A stretch of 64,000 nt of DNA from Thalassolituus sp034111725 (lineage in GTDB: Bacteria > Pseudomonadota > Gammaproteobacteria > Pseudomonadales > Oceanobacteraceae), in NCBI RefSeq assembly GCF_034111725.1, contig NZ_JAWUWR010000047.1, positions 77,207-141,206 on the forward strand, written 5' to 3'. Position 1 is the first letter of the stretch. The number at the start of each line of letters is the position of its first letter. This document shows, piece after piece, positions 8,468 to 17,187 of the stretch. The notes under the pieces are model-generated. The model saw only the letters and a list, made by a program, of their open reading frames with translations, had not been told where the DNA came from and ran no database searches. The position numbers were made by a program, and so were the translations under genes.

Positions 8468-9505
8468 TTAGTTAGCCCAATACGCTGCCTGCTTAGTATG
8501 AAGCGCTTGGGCTTCTGCCGTGATGCGTTTGACCAGCACATCTACGGATACTACGTCTTCGATCAGACCTTGAGTCTGACCAATAAACTGCACCCCCTTT
8601 TCTAGGTCGCCATCAATGGTGGCAGCTTGCAGACGCGGTACACTAGCGCCGAAGTAAGCCAACAGCTTTACCTTATCCATCATAGCCAGCATACCAACCA
8701 TAATTTTCCACACTGGCTGATTAACCAGCTTCGCAGCCTTCGTGGCTTGCCAAGAAGCAATAAAGAAGTTCATAGGCCTTCGTGTTGCTTTGATTGAGCG
8801 TGGCGTACGCATCACTCGAGCAGGAATACCGTCGAAGTTCTTCGAGTAAATCGTTTCCTGTTCGCTGCGTGCAACTACCGCATCTTTTACCTTGCTATGC
8901 AATGGACTGTCAGCACTGGTCGCAAAACGCGATCCCATGGCAACGCCTTCAGCTCCCAACGACAAAGCAGCCAACAAACCACGACCATCAGCAAAACCAC
9001 CGGTAGCGATAACTGGGATAGATACTTTAGAAGCAATAGAGGGGATCAAAACCAACGAAGTTACGTTTCCACCATGTGCAGCAGCTTCATGGCCTGTTAC
9101 TAATAAGGCATCGGCACCAATTTTCTCTGCCGATTTAGCGTGTTTTTCAGACACCACAGTCGCGATAACTTTACCGCCGTACTCATGTGCACGCTTAATC
9201 AACCAATCGCCTTTACCTAATGAGAAGTTGATCACTGGCACTTGTTCATCCAATGCAACCTCAGCGTTCTCTTTAGCACCTGGCATCAGCAACGTCACAC
9301 CAACGCCGAATGGCTTATCGGTGAGCGTGCGAATCTCACGAATAGCAGCACGAGTTTGTTCGGGATTAAGTGGGCCACTTGCCAAAATACCAAGCCCTCC
9401 AGCATTACTGACTGCAGCCACCAGCTGAGGTGTTGAAATCCAGCTCATACCAGGCAAAACAAGAGGAACAGATATGCCAAACAATTCAGTGATACGGGTT
9501 TTCAT
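8468..9505 (-). CDS. NAD(P)H-dependent flavin oxidoreductase / nitronate monooxygenase family
   Basis: A 345-residue FMN TIM-barrel protein of the 2-nitropropane dioxygenase / FabK superfamily. Visible features are the N-terminal PLVLPGMSWIS with NAGGLGILA, the central GHEAAAHGG motif that contacts flavin, and PVIATGGFADG followed by GAEGVAMGSRF, the FMN phosphate site. Members oxidise alkyl nitronates or act as enoyl reductases or quinone reductases; substrate cannot be told from sequence. It is monocistronic. The start codon has only a weak ribosome binding site. Confidence 0.85.
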   Translation of the reverse strand: MKTRITELFGISVPLVLPGMSWISTPQLVAAVSNAGGLGILASGPLNPEQTRAAIREIRTLTDKPFGVGVTLLMPGAKENAEVALDEQVPVINFSLGKGDWLIKRAHEYGGKVIATVVSEKHAKSAEKIGADALLVTGHEAAAHGGNVTSLVLIPSIASKVSIPVIATGGFADGRGLLAALSLGAEGVAMGSRFATSADSPLHSKVKDAVVARSEQETIYSKNFDGIPARVMRTPRSIKATRRPMNFFIASWQATKAAKLVNQPVWKIMVGMLAMMDKVKLLAYFGASVPRLQAATIDGDLEKGVQFIGQTQGLIEDVVSVDVLVKRITAEAQALHTKQAAYWAN

Positions 9506-9656
9506 AGGGATTTAGCAACCGTGACGTCTGTGAGTTAACAGATGGTTACTCTAGGCATAACAAAAAGAAAGTCTATGGCCGAAATGACGAATGGCCCACA
9601 AGGAATACTTACAATATGTGCGGAAAGTTACCTAACAATAAACTTGCTAGCTAGTT

Positions 9657-9953
9657 TCAACGGAAACGCTGACTCTCGCTCTGCTGCACGAAACTACGGA
9701 ACATTTGCTGGCGTTGTTCCGACGACATATCCCGTAACTGCTCTAAATGCTGTTCGCGCATAATACGCTGATTTGCTTCTGGCTGAGCCGAGAAGTTTTG
9801 TAGAGACTGATAGAAAGTATCTAGGGCTTGGCGTTGCTCTGGATTGGTATTGTTCCATTCCAACTGCATATCCGGACGCGCACCTGCCGCTGGCGGATTC
9901 GCCATAGCAAAAGAGGACAATACTAGTAGCGCAACAGACAACAATACTCGCAC
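9657..9953 (-). CDS. Small secreted Spy/CpxP-like periplasmic protein
   Basis: A 98-residue protein with a signal peptide (about 1-19, ending AMA) and a helical, Gln/Arg-rich mature part. Two segments, NPEQRQAL and SSEQRQQMF, resemble the LTxxQR motifs of the Spy/CpxP family of periplasmic chaperones and kinase inhibitors. GTG 9953 is chosen over the upstream GTG 9962 because AGGGTG sits six bases before it and the signal peptide then starts correctly. The gene follows the sensor kinase on the same strand, the usual place for an accessory protein of an envelope stress system. The family assignment rests on short motifs and context, so it stays tentative. Confidence 0.55.
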   Translation of the reverse strand: MRVLLSVALLVLSSFAMANPPAAGARPDMQLEWNNTNPEQRQALDTFYQSLQNFSAQPEANQRIMREQHLEQLRDMSSEQRQQMFRSFVQQSESQRFR

Positions 9954-9969
9954 GCAAAACACCCTGAAT

Positions 9970-10008
9970 ATAAATACTTACTATAAATACTTACTATAAA
10001 TACTTACT
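9970..10008 (-). repeat. Three perfect 13-bp tandem repeats with GTAAG boxes
   Basis: The 13-base unit ATAAATACTTACT (plus strand) occurs three times without mismatch at 9970-9982, 9983-9995 and 9996-10008. On the minus strand, which is the coding direction here, this gives three GTAAG boxes with a period of 13 bases, close to the CpxR-type GTAAA direct repeats with a 4-8 base gap. It also creates TATAGT elements resembling a -10 box. The array ends eight bases before the ribosome binding site of the small periplasmic protein. Confidence 0.85.
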
Positions 10009-10070
10009 GAGTGTAACAGCGAGATTACAAAAACGCACAGTCAAGTTGACGTAAACAGCACGTAAAGAGA

Positions 10071-11438
10071 CTATCGAACCTTTGGAATCGGCCCAATTGG
10101 CAAATCTATCAATACGATAAGGCCACCATCCTTGTGATTATGTAATCGCAACTTGCCACGGTGGTGCAAAACCACACGATGAGCGATCGCCAAACCTAAG
10201 CCAAAACCTCTGTGCCCAGAACCTAAACGTTCACGAGCAGACTCAGCACGAACGAAAGGCCGTAAAAGGTCTTGCAGCTTGCTCTCCTCAACACCGGGTC
10301 CGTGATCACGAATAATGATGCGCAGGTTTTCATGACGAGAACTAATATCAATATCCACGGAGGTTCTTGGCGCTGTATGCAGCAATGCATTACGAATAAT
10401 ATTCTCAAATGCCGACGCCAGTAGCTTGGTATCCCCAGTCACCTTTGTGAGTTCGCCGTGTAAGGTTAACTTTAGCTCACTACCTTGGTGCTCAAACTTA
10501 GCATCATCAACGATATGCGTTAGCAACTTGTGACAGTCGACTCGCTTCCAATGGCTATGATCTTGTTGAGTTTCCAAGCGCGCCATACCTAATAAATCTT
10601 CGATCATATCGTTGAGTCGTTGGTTCTCTAACTCAATGCGATCTAAGTGTTCCACTTGTTCTGGCACCGCATCAAAACGCGCAAGCTCCAGAGCGATAGC
10701 CGAACGCGCTAACGGCGAACGCAACTCATGCGATACATCACTGACCAACTGCCGCTGATCTTTAATCAAGCGTTCCAAATATGCTGCCATATGATCGAAC
10801 TCACGGCTCAATTCGCCGAGCTCATCCTTGCGACGCAAAAAGTTTGGATTCATCCGTGCAGACCAATCACCGTTGGCAAAAGATCGTACAGTTTTTTGCA
10901 TATAACGTAGAGGCCGAGTGAGATACCCCGACAGTACAAAACTCCAGAGCGCAAAGAGCAAGAGCGAAGCTAACGTGCCCCACGCCAAATACTCCGGCAA
11001 GTTGAATACAACGAGAGGATGGATGAACTCAACGACTAATAAATACACTCGACCGTCGTAACCTTGCAGCGGTGCCTTTACCAGTATCTCGGAACGCCCT
11101 ATTGGATTAACCTTGGCCACATACGAATCGGAAGAAAACGCATAATCCTGAACCGATAACGGCACATCCGGCAATAAGCTAATACCCTGATCGTCGAACA
11201 CATAAGCATTAACACTTGGGTGACGCTCAAAGGTCAGTAACCATTCTAGCAATAGGGGTTCACCACCGCGCTGTAGGATCAGTTCCGCGGCTGAAATATA
11301 GCCGCCAGTAGGAGCAATAAGGTTAACGGAATCGTTAGACCATTGACGGTAATAGGATGCCAGCAGAAGCGTCACGACCGTGGTAATGAGGGTCGTGACC
11401 ATGAAGGCTAAATAAATTTTAAGGAATACGCCTCGCAC
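10071..11438 (-). CDS. Sensor histidine kinase, CpxA-like
   Basis: A 455-residue inner-membrane kinase. It has a transmembrane helix at about 7-27, a periplasmic sensor domain (about 30-150), a second helix near 150-172, a HAMP domain and a dimerisation domain with the phospho-acceptor motif SHELRSPL (H237). The ATPase domain shows the N box (ENIIRNALLHT), G1 (DHGPGVEES) and G2 (GFGLGLAI). It lies nine bases after its response regulator, and a small Spy/CpxP-like gene follows. Together these suggest an envelope-stress system of the CpxAR kind; the stimulus is not known from sequence. Orthology to E. coli CpxA is plausible rather than shown. Confidence 0.88.
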   Translation of the reverse strand: MRGVFLKIYLAFMVTTLITTVVTLLLASYYRQWSNDSVNLIAPTGGYISAAELILQRGGEPLLLEWLLTFERHPSVNAYVFDDQGISLLPDVPLSVQDYAFSSDSYVAKVNPIGRSEILVKAPLQGYDGRVYLLVVEFIHPLVVFNLPEYLAWGTLASLLLFALWSFVLSGYLTRPLRYMQKTVRSFANGDWSARMNPNFLRRKDELGELSREFDHMAAYLERLIKDQRQLVSDVSHELRSPLARSAIALELARFDAVPEQVEHLDRIELENQRLNDMIEDLLGMARLETQQDHSHWKRVDCHKLLTHIVDDAKFEHQGSELKLTLHGELTKVTGDTKLLASAFENIIRNALLHTAPRTSVDIDISSRHENLRIIIRDHGPGVEESKLQDLLRPFVRAESARERLGSGHRGFGLGLAIAHRVVLHHRGKLRLHNHKDGGLIVLIDLPIGPIPKVR

Positions 11439-11447
11439 TCTATTGGC

Positions 11448-12137
11448 TTACGCCACCTCTTCTTCAGGAATATACATGTAGCCAATACCGCGAATGGTTT
11501 TGATACGAGCTTCGCCATCGCGGTTCGGCCCAAGCTTCTTACGCAAGTTGCTCAAATGCATATCCAAGCTGCGATCAAATAGCGTGAGCGAGCGCTGCAT
11601 AGACTGCTCAGCCAAACGATTTTTATCCACAACCTTGCCAGCATCCCGCGCCAGAACGCTTAAAATATTGAATTCCGTCACCGTTAAGTCAATGACTTCA
11701 CCGTCGCGACTCACTTGGTGCTGATCGAAATCTATAGTCAGTTCATCTAACTGGACAGAAGACGAAGCGACCGCATTCGATCTCCCACGACGCAAAATAG
11801 AGCGCAAGCGAGCCGATAGCTCGCGTGGATTACAGGGTTTGGGAATGTAATCGTCAGCGCCAATTTCTAGGCCCTCGATACGATCCATCTCATCGCCCTT
11901 AGCCGTCAACATAATCACCGGCAACTCACTGCGCTTGCGTATGCCCGCTAAAATTTCCAAACCATTCCCACCGGGAAGCATAATATCTAGAACAACCGCT
12001 TGATAACGACCACTCAGGGCTTCGGTCAACCCTTCGTCAGCAGTATGTACCGCGGTTACTTTGAACAATTCGCGCTCCAGATAACGACGCAACAGAGCAC
12101 ATAGCTCCTCATCATCGTCGACTAGCAATATGTTCAT
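11448..12137 (-). CDS. OmpR/CpxR-family response regulator
   Basis: A 229-residue DNA-binding regulator. The receiver domain has the acidic pocket VDDDE (7-10), the phospho-acceptor Asp51 in VVLDIMLPG and the LTAKGD lysine. The C-terminal winged-helix domain has the TVTEFNIL and DMHLSNLRKKLG segments typical of the OmpR/PhoB class. First gene of the regulator-kinase pair. The GTAAG triple repeat at 9970-10008 is a candidate target. Confidence 0.92.
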   Translation of the reverse strand: MNILLVDDDEELCALLRRYLERELFKVTAVHTADEGLTEALSGRYQAVVLDIMLPGGNGLEILAGIRKRSELPVIMLTAKGDEMDRIEGLEIGADDYIPKPCNPRELSARLRSILRRGRSNAVASSSVQLDELTIDFDQHQVSRDGEVIDLTVTEFNILSVLARDAGKVVDKNRLAEQSMQRSLTLFDRSLDMHLSNLRKKLGPNRDGEARIKTIRGIGYMYIPEEEVA

Positions 12138-12223
12138 GCATCACTCCATTTTGCAGTTTTCGATCACACTAAACTCGGCTGATCATAACTAAACGATATA
12201 TTAAAACCATACTACACGCCTGT

Positions 12224-12511
12224 TTAATCTTTGCGCGAGTGTTGTTCAACAAAAATGATCGCAGCGGCCACCGTTTGTTCAATGCTATCTCTTGTGCTTA
12301 TCAATTCATCAGGAGACATATAAAACGCCATATCTACTTCATGTCGAATGTAGCGTGGGGGCAAACGATTTAGCGCCACACAAGCAACATCGGCCATATA
12401 CTCAGAATCGCGCCTAACCTCAGCGTCTAAAGGCCGATCCTTAAGTTGTCGAAGTATTTCCTCCGCAACCAGCTGCTCATAATAGTTACGAATGTGATGA
12501 CTGATACTCAT
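12224..12511 (-). CDS. ComFB-family protein
   Basis: A 95-residue protein carrying the late-competence ComFB fold over its whole length. The hallmark segment is LNRLPPRYIRHEVDMAFY. ATG 12511 is chosen because GAGGAG lies six bases upstream; the open frame extends 15 codons further without such a site. ComFB-domain proteins in cyanobacteria (CdgR) have been reported to bind c-di-GMP, so a role as a small nucleotide receptor is possible. It is not clearly in an operon with its neighbours. Function in this organism is unknown. Confidence 0.8.
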   Translation of the reverse strand: MSISHHIRNYYEQLVAEEILRQLKDRPLDAEVRRDSEYMADVACVALNRLPPRYIRHEVDMAFYMSPDELISTRDSIEQTVAAAIIFVEQHSRKD

Positions 12512-12635
12512 TTTAAACTCCTCGCCTGAGCAACATTTACTGCCTGACAGCACCAAAGCATAGCAGTTTGAACAATTACTGCTTTACTAAAAAGGAAGCC
12601 TAACAGCTTATCAAATCAGGCCAGATGGTGACTCT

Positions 12636-13058
12636 ATGAAGACGATTAGTGACATTATGATCACCGAGCTTTTCACGCTCACACCCCAATGCACGCTTTT
12701 AGATGCAGAACGCTTAATGCGCGAACACCAGGTACGCCATATCCCAATCATTGACAATAACCGTCGTCTCGTAGGTCTATTAAGCCAAAAAGAATTCTTA
12801 CGAGAAGCATTTCGTATTACCGACAAATTCGGTGCTCACCATCTACAAGATTATTTTAGCCGCACAGAGATAGGAAGCTGCATATCAGCCGATATAACAA
12901 CCGTGGCTCCGGGTGTCTCGCTTAAAGCAGCCGGAGAAACCCTGCGACGAGAGAAACAAGGCTGTCTCTTGGTTGCTGATGCCGACGACAAACTAATCGG
13001 CATCGTGACCTCGCAGGATTTCGTGCGTTTAGCTATTCGACTACTGGAAAGTGACTAA
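12636..13058 (+). CDS. CBS-pair domain protein
   Basis: A 140-residue stand-alone Bateman module. Two CBS motifs occupy about residues 5-60 (ending DNNRRLVGLLSQKEFL) and 85-138 (ending DDKLIGIVTSQDFVRL). Such modules usually bind adenosine nucleotides and report energy state to a partner; no catalytic domain is attached. The ribosome binding site is weak. Convergent with the HupE-like gene, eight bases away, and head to head with the ComFB gene. Confidence 0.88.
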   Translation: MKTISDIMITELFTLTPQCTLLDAERLMREHQVRHIPIIDNNRRLVGLLSQKEFLREAFRITDKFGAHHLQDYFSRTEIGSCISADITTVAPGVSLKAAGETLRREKQGCLLVADADDKLIGIVTSQDFVRLAIRLLESD

Positions 13059-13066
13059 CTTACATT

Positions 13067-14170
13067 CTAGGAACGAGCAATAATCCAAAAGCATGCCGTC
13101 GCTGCGATCCCTAATGAACTGGTACTCATTATCCATCGGGGGTACCAAGTTCGTCCTCGCAATACCAATAAAACAGGCAGCGCTAGCAGTACAATGACTA
13201 ACTGACCAAGCTCAACGCCGATATTAAAAGCGATAACGATTAGCACCGGTAACGCCTCACCATCACTCAATAACTCTGCTAGAACGCTCGCAAAGCCCAT
13301 CCCATGCAGTAACCCAAAGACGAACACCAGCAACGAAATTTGGCGAACCATCGGCCAAATATTATTCAAAGCGGCAATAGCAACAGAAAAAGCGATACCC
13401 AATTCGATCCAGTAACTTGGCAACACCACCCACTTCAATGCAGTTGCCGTTAGTGTTATGGAATGGGCAAGAGTAAACATGCTGGCTAATAGAGCTGACT
13501 GTTTTAAAGCCGATCGGGTACTCGGTTGCGGTAACCATTTACCATCAACTCTTACCAAAACCGATGTCAGTAGTAGCGTTAATAAAAATAGTACGTGGTC
13601 AATCCCCTTCCAGATATGTACAACACCCTCCACGATGAAAGTTACCATGGTTGAGAGTGAACTATTACTCGCTGGATTAACCACCACAAAGCGCGGTTCA
13701 TTCGCTAGAATTTTAGAGACTAATTGACCATCATAATTAAGATTAATCAAAAGTTTATGCTGGCTATCAAAATCCATAAATGCTGAGTAATAAATAGAAA
13801 ACAACTCAGGATTCTGGCATATAACATTAAGAGGAACACTTAGATAGGCCTCGCCGTAATGACTATCTATACTCCAATTAGAAGGTATATTAACGATACA
13901 ATTCTGTTTGTTTTGTTCGACTGAAAAATGGCGTTTAAGATAAATTACGATTTCATTTTTATGCTGCAGTAATTCTCCCCAAGTCACCTGGCCGTTATGA
14001 TTAGAGTCAATACCAATAGCTCGCTCAAGATCAAATAAGCGTAACTGTAAATCTACTTGCAATATCGAATCGTCACCGATCTTTCCCGTTAAAAAAGCAG
14101 TACTTGCTTGATGTGCATGAACACTTGAGGCGCTAAGAACACTCAAGAGAAAAAAACGCAGGATAAACAT
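13067..14170 (-). CDS. HupE/UreJ_2-family membrane protein with an EF-hand-like loop
   Basis: A 367-residue protein with a signal peptide (about 1-19, mature start near HQAST), a periplasmic domain to about 190, and about six membrane helices beginning at VEGVVHIWKGIDHVLFL. The His/Asp pair in that helix and HGMGFASVLAEL are family hallmarks. Residues 55-66 (DSNHNGQVTWGE) match a canonical 12-residue EF-hand calcium loop. Relatives of HupE/UreJ are nickel or cobalt permeases, but no hydrogenase or urease genes are here. The start codon overlaps the stop of the TPR gene (TAATG), showing translational coupling. Actual substrate unknown. Confidence 0.75.
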   Translation of the reverse strand: MFILRFFLLSVLSASSVHAHQASTAFLTGKIGDDSILQVDLQLRLFDLERAIGIDSNHNGQVTWGELLQHKNEIVIYLKRHFSVEQNKQNCIVNIPSNWSIDSHYGEAYLSVPLNVICQNPELFSIYYSAFMDFDSQHKLLINLNYDGQLVSKILANEPRFVVVNPASNSSLSTMVTFIVEGVVHIWKGIDHVLFLLTLLLTSVLVRVDGKWLPQPSTRSALKQSALLASMFTLAHSITLTATALKWVVLPSYWIELGIAFSVAIAALNNIWPMVRQISLLVFVFGLLHGMGFASVLAELLSDGEALPVLIVIAFNIGVELGQLVIVLLALPVLLVLRGRTWYPRWIMSTSSLGIAATACFWIIARS

Positions 14171-15252
14171 TATTCGAAACCCTCTACGCTAGATTGCGCT
14201 AGTGAATTGCGCACCAATGACAATAGCCGTTCATCTTCGTAGCTCTTATTTTTTTGCCAATTGATATTGGCCCAACGCTCAGCTTTGCTAATGTCTTTTT
14301 CAATCTCCAAGTAAAATCTAGCCATTTCACTCGCGTGCAATTGATCATTGCGCTGCTCACGTAATGCAACTCGATCACTCATGATGTCTGTCCAATACGA
14401 CGACATCCCCAACGACGATTCAGCAATAGCTAGACGCAACAATAAAGCATCGTCCTTATCAGTATTACTAGAAACAATAGGGCCCAATACATCAATCACA
14501 CGCTGAGGCTCATTGAGTACCAATTGAATATCGCTCCATTGTGCTAGGAAACTAAGTGTTAGTGTTGCAGGAGCACGCCTGTTCATCATTGCATCTAACC
14601 ACTGCGAAGCGACATCCCACCGTCCTGTTTGCATCGTCCCTTCGGCAAGAATCTGTGCAAGCCATATGGCGCGATCATCGTTAGGCCAACCTTGCTGAAT
14701 AATCATATTTTCTATTTGACTTAACAGTCTGGCATTCACATTACCTTGAGCTTCGGACGAACAGGCGGCAATCGTTAATACATCTGTAAGTCCGATCATG
14801 CGAACACAGCTAGACTTAGCCGCAGCGCTGTCGCCCTGTAAGGTATAAAGGCGAGCCAATAACAAATGCGCGCTGATATGTTTCGGCTGCTGTAAAATTA
14901 ATTTTCTCAGAGTTTTAATCGCTCCTGAAAACTGGTGCTGGTATTGATCAATACGGGCATGTACAAATAGACCGCGAACGGAAGACTGCTCAGATTCAGG
15001 TAACGCTTGAAAAATGCTCTCAACCCGACTGTAGCGGTATGCTTGTCCTGGTTGATTAGCAACTCTTAATGCTTGATCTATCTCCTCGAATATTTCTACG
15101 ACACCCGTAGCTGAAAAATCACGACTAACAGTGGTAGGAACTCTATCAAGCGGCCACTCAGCAATAATTTCGTCAGCGTGAGTAGGCACCCATTCAGCCT
15201 GAGCCAAAAGCGGTAAAAATAGAGACAGTACTGAAATAATTTTTTGCTTCAT
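14170..15252 (-). CDS. TPR-repeat periplasmic protein
   Basis: A 360-residue protein with a signal peptide (about 1-19, ending AQA) and helical repeats. The HISAHLLLARLYTLQGDSAAAK stretch near residues 125-145 is a clear tetratricopeptide unit, and weaker units follow. TPR proteins are docking scaffolds. It is coupled to the HupE-like gene by a TAATG junction and belongs to the DUF4331-lipoprotein-TPR-HupE block. A strong terminator lies just upstream, so it either depends on read-through or has its own promoter in about 50 bases. Confidence 0.75.
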   Translation of the reverse strand: MKQKIISVLSLFLPLLAQAEWVPTHADEIIAEWPLDRVPTTVSRDFSATGVVEIFEEIDQALRVANQPGQAYRYSRVESIFQALPESEQSSVRGLFVHARIDQYQHQFSGAIKTLRKLILQQPKHISAHLLLARLYTLQGDSAAAKSSCVRMIGLTDVLTIAACSSEAQGNVNARLLSQIENMIIQQGWPNDDRAIWLAQILAEGTMQTGRWDVASQWLDAMMNRRAPATLTLSFLAQWSDIQLVLNEPQRVIDVLGPIVSSNTDKDDALLLRLAIAESSLGMSSYWTDIMSDRVALREQRNDQLHASEMARFYLEIEKDISKAERWANINWQKNKSYEDERLLSLVRNSLAQSSVEGFE

Positions 15253-15270
15253 GCTTTTTATAACTCCGGC

Positions 15271-15299
15271 AAAAAACCGCCGAGTAATCTACTCGGCGG
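15271..15299 (-). terminator. Strong intrinsic terminator after the small lipoprotein gene
   Basis: A perfect 10-bp stem (CCGCCGAGTA at 15277-15286 with TACTCGGCGG at 15290-15299), 3-base loop, followed on the minus strand by six T residues (15271-15276). It separates the DUF4331-lipoprotein transcript from the TPR-HupE genes. Confidence 0.9.
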
Positions 15300-15307
15300 C
15301 TAGTTAC

Positions 15308-15550
15308 TTATTCGCCGTGCAGCAAATAATCAAACGAGTATTGATCAGTATTATCATCAATTATTAAATCATTAATGGCTACTGGCTCACTCTCTGCGTC
15401 TGCATAAAAGATGTCATCAACCAAGCCGGCTAACGTTACTCTATTAGGATCAGACCGCTTTTTATCGTCATCGAACACATCCGAACAGCCAGATAAAAGT
15501 AAAGTACTAGCAGCTAATGTGGATAAGATAAACTGGGTAGTCATTTTCAT
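15308..15550 (-). CDS. Small lipoprotein of the DUF4331 cluster
   Basis: An 80-residue protein with a lipoprotein signal: hydrophobic segment then lipobox LLSGC with Cys22. The mature part is strongly acidic, with many Asp residues (FDDDKK, IDDNTDQ). ATG 15550 is chosen over ATG 15556 because GAGAGG is then eight bases upstream. Asp follows Ser after the lipid-carrying Cys, so outer-membrane sorting is expected. It is 16 bases downstream of the DUF4331 gene and is followed by a terminator. No known family was recognised. Confidence 0.75.
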   Translation of the reverse strand: MKMTTQFILSTLAASTLLLSGCSDVFDDDKKRSDPNRVTLAGLVDDIFYADAESEPVAINDLIIDDNTDQYSFDYLLHGE

Positions 15551-15566
15551 ATTCATAACCTCTCGC

Positions 15567-17096
15567 CTATGGATTTACTGAGCCAGCCAATGGCGCTTTC
15601 AAATATGGAAATTCATTATCAACATAAGTTGCATCGAGTGGTGCAAGATCGCTGAAAGGCTGATCACCCACTGGCGCGTCACTCGGCGTGCACAAACCTA
15701 AATCATCAGTAGCAGTGCCGTCACCATCGAGGTCTACCGAGTGACATAGAGCACCCATAACAACGCGCAATGCAATATCAACTACATCATCACCTGGACG
15801 ACGTCCATTTGGAAAACCGGCCAGATCACCTGCAACAACACCAAACGCACTCTGATCGGCAGCTGGTGTTGCATCAATACCCGTATTTAATCGCAGCATT
15901 TCAGAACCGGTCACGGTAGCCAACTGGTTAACACCAGGAAATCCTGTTAAAAAGGCGGTGACTAAATCATTGCGAGGAATATTTGATGGCGCGATATTAT
16001 CGGTAGCGCCAAGTGGCGTTCTAAATAGGATATCAAGTAATGCAGGCAATGTAGGATGCGTTACATAATCTGCAAATTGACCGTCATCCTTTGGTTCAGA
16101 AGAAGAGAATAGATCCTTATCATTTAAACCAATCACCACTTCGTTAACGAGTGGCATACCTAAGCGAGAAACCTGCACTAAAGCCCCGCCATCGACTGAA
16201 GGCTTATCAATTGTTGCTTGCGGGTTCAAAATACGTGCCTGCGGTAAACTCGCGGAAGTCCATCCACCCACAACGCCATTTCCGCTACCAGTAATGCACG
16301 ACTTAGGCACTTCTAGAGCAATGGTAGTAACGTTCTTATCGAGTAAATCATCGTTACTATCACTTTGATTAGTACCATTATCCAACGGTACATAATTTAC
16401 CAAATCAAAAGTGCGACCTAAATTAACGACAAATGCATCTTTTCGCTGTCCGACAAACACTTTACTGCCCGTATCACAACCAGGAATAGTAATGTCATGA
16501 ATAAATGTGGAAGCATAAGTATCATAATCTGTGAACGATTTCTCTCCGATATTATCGAGAGGCTTTGAGAAGCTGGTTCCATTATCACCCGTTAAATCTG
16601 ACGCAATTCCATCGCGGCGATCACCTTTAATTAATTTAACGGTGTAGGTTTCCTTAAAATTCACACTGCCATCATTATCAACATTACCGAAGTTCTTGAG
16701 TGGAATGCCAACTTGCTTGGCATTATCACCTTCGCCAATCGTCAGAGCTACGCCACCGCTAACACCCAATGCCTGCTGGAATTTAAACTGAAAGGTTAAA
16801 TCTTCAATGGCATCGCCATCGTTATCAATATGAATTTCATAAACCGCATTAGGGTCCATTGCGAAATAGTTCGGGCCACCATAACCATCTTGCAATGGAA
16901 TATAATTTGCGATGAAAGTTACAAAATCCTCCCGACCATCTTGATAGCTATTAAAAGCATAAAAATCGGTAGAATCGATGGTAGGTAAGCGAGTAACGTT
17001 GGGAGCCTCGCGATGACTAGAGGCTAATGCAGCTTCGCTACTAACCAAACCGGCAATGGCGATAGCCAGAGCTGAACGTGTGATGGAATTCTTCAT
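15567..17096 (-). CDS. DUF4331-family secreted protein
   Basis: A 509-residue exported protein. A signal peptide (1-25) is followed directly by the family's hallmark SSHREAP near the mature N-terminus, then DSTDFYAF, and Asp/Asn-rich loops such as DNDGDAIED and DLDGDGTATDD that look like calcium-binding loops. Biochemical function of the family is not established. It heads a transcript with the small lipoprotein; the TPR and HupE-like genes follow after a terminator. An AAGG ribosome binding site precedes the ATG. Confidence 0.85.
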   Translation of the reverse strand: MKNSITRSALAIAIAGLVSSEAALASSHREAPNVTRLPTIDSTDFYAFNSYQDGREDFVTFIANYIPLQDGYGGPNYFAMDPNAVYEIHIDNDGDAIEDLTFQFKFQQALGVSGGVALTIGEGDNAKQVGIPLKNFGNVDNDGSVNFKETYTVKLIKGDRRDGIASDLTGDNGTSFSKPLDNIGEKSFTDYDTYASTFIHDITIPGCDTGSKVFVGQRKDAFVVNLGRTFDLVNYVPLDNGTNQSDSNDDLLDKNVTTIALEVPKSCITGSGNGVVGGWTSASLPQARILNPQATIDKPSVDGGALVQVSRLGMPLVNEVVIGLNDKDLFSSSEPKDDGQFADYVTHPTLPALLDILFRTPLGATDNIAPSNIPRNDLVTAFLTGFPGVNQLATVTGSEMLRLNTGIDATPAADQSAFGVVAGDLAGFPNGRRPGDDVVDIALRVVMGALCHSVDLDGDGTATDDLGLCTPSDAPVGDQPFSDLAPLDATYVDNEFPYLKAPLAGSVNP

Positions 17097-17187
17097 AAGC
17101 GTACCTTTTTGAGATGAGTTAACAATTCAATCCCAAGAGATACGCTGCAAGTTTTAGTTTGGATGCAAATAGGCCAAGTTAAATTTA

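Noticed and set aside
13067..14170. Assignment of the HupE-like protein to hydrogenase or urease nickel supply
   Set aside because: No hydrogenase, urease or nickel gene occurs nearby, and the EF-hand and long periplasmic domain differ from classical HupE.
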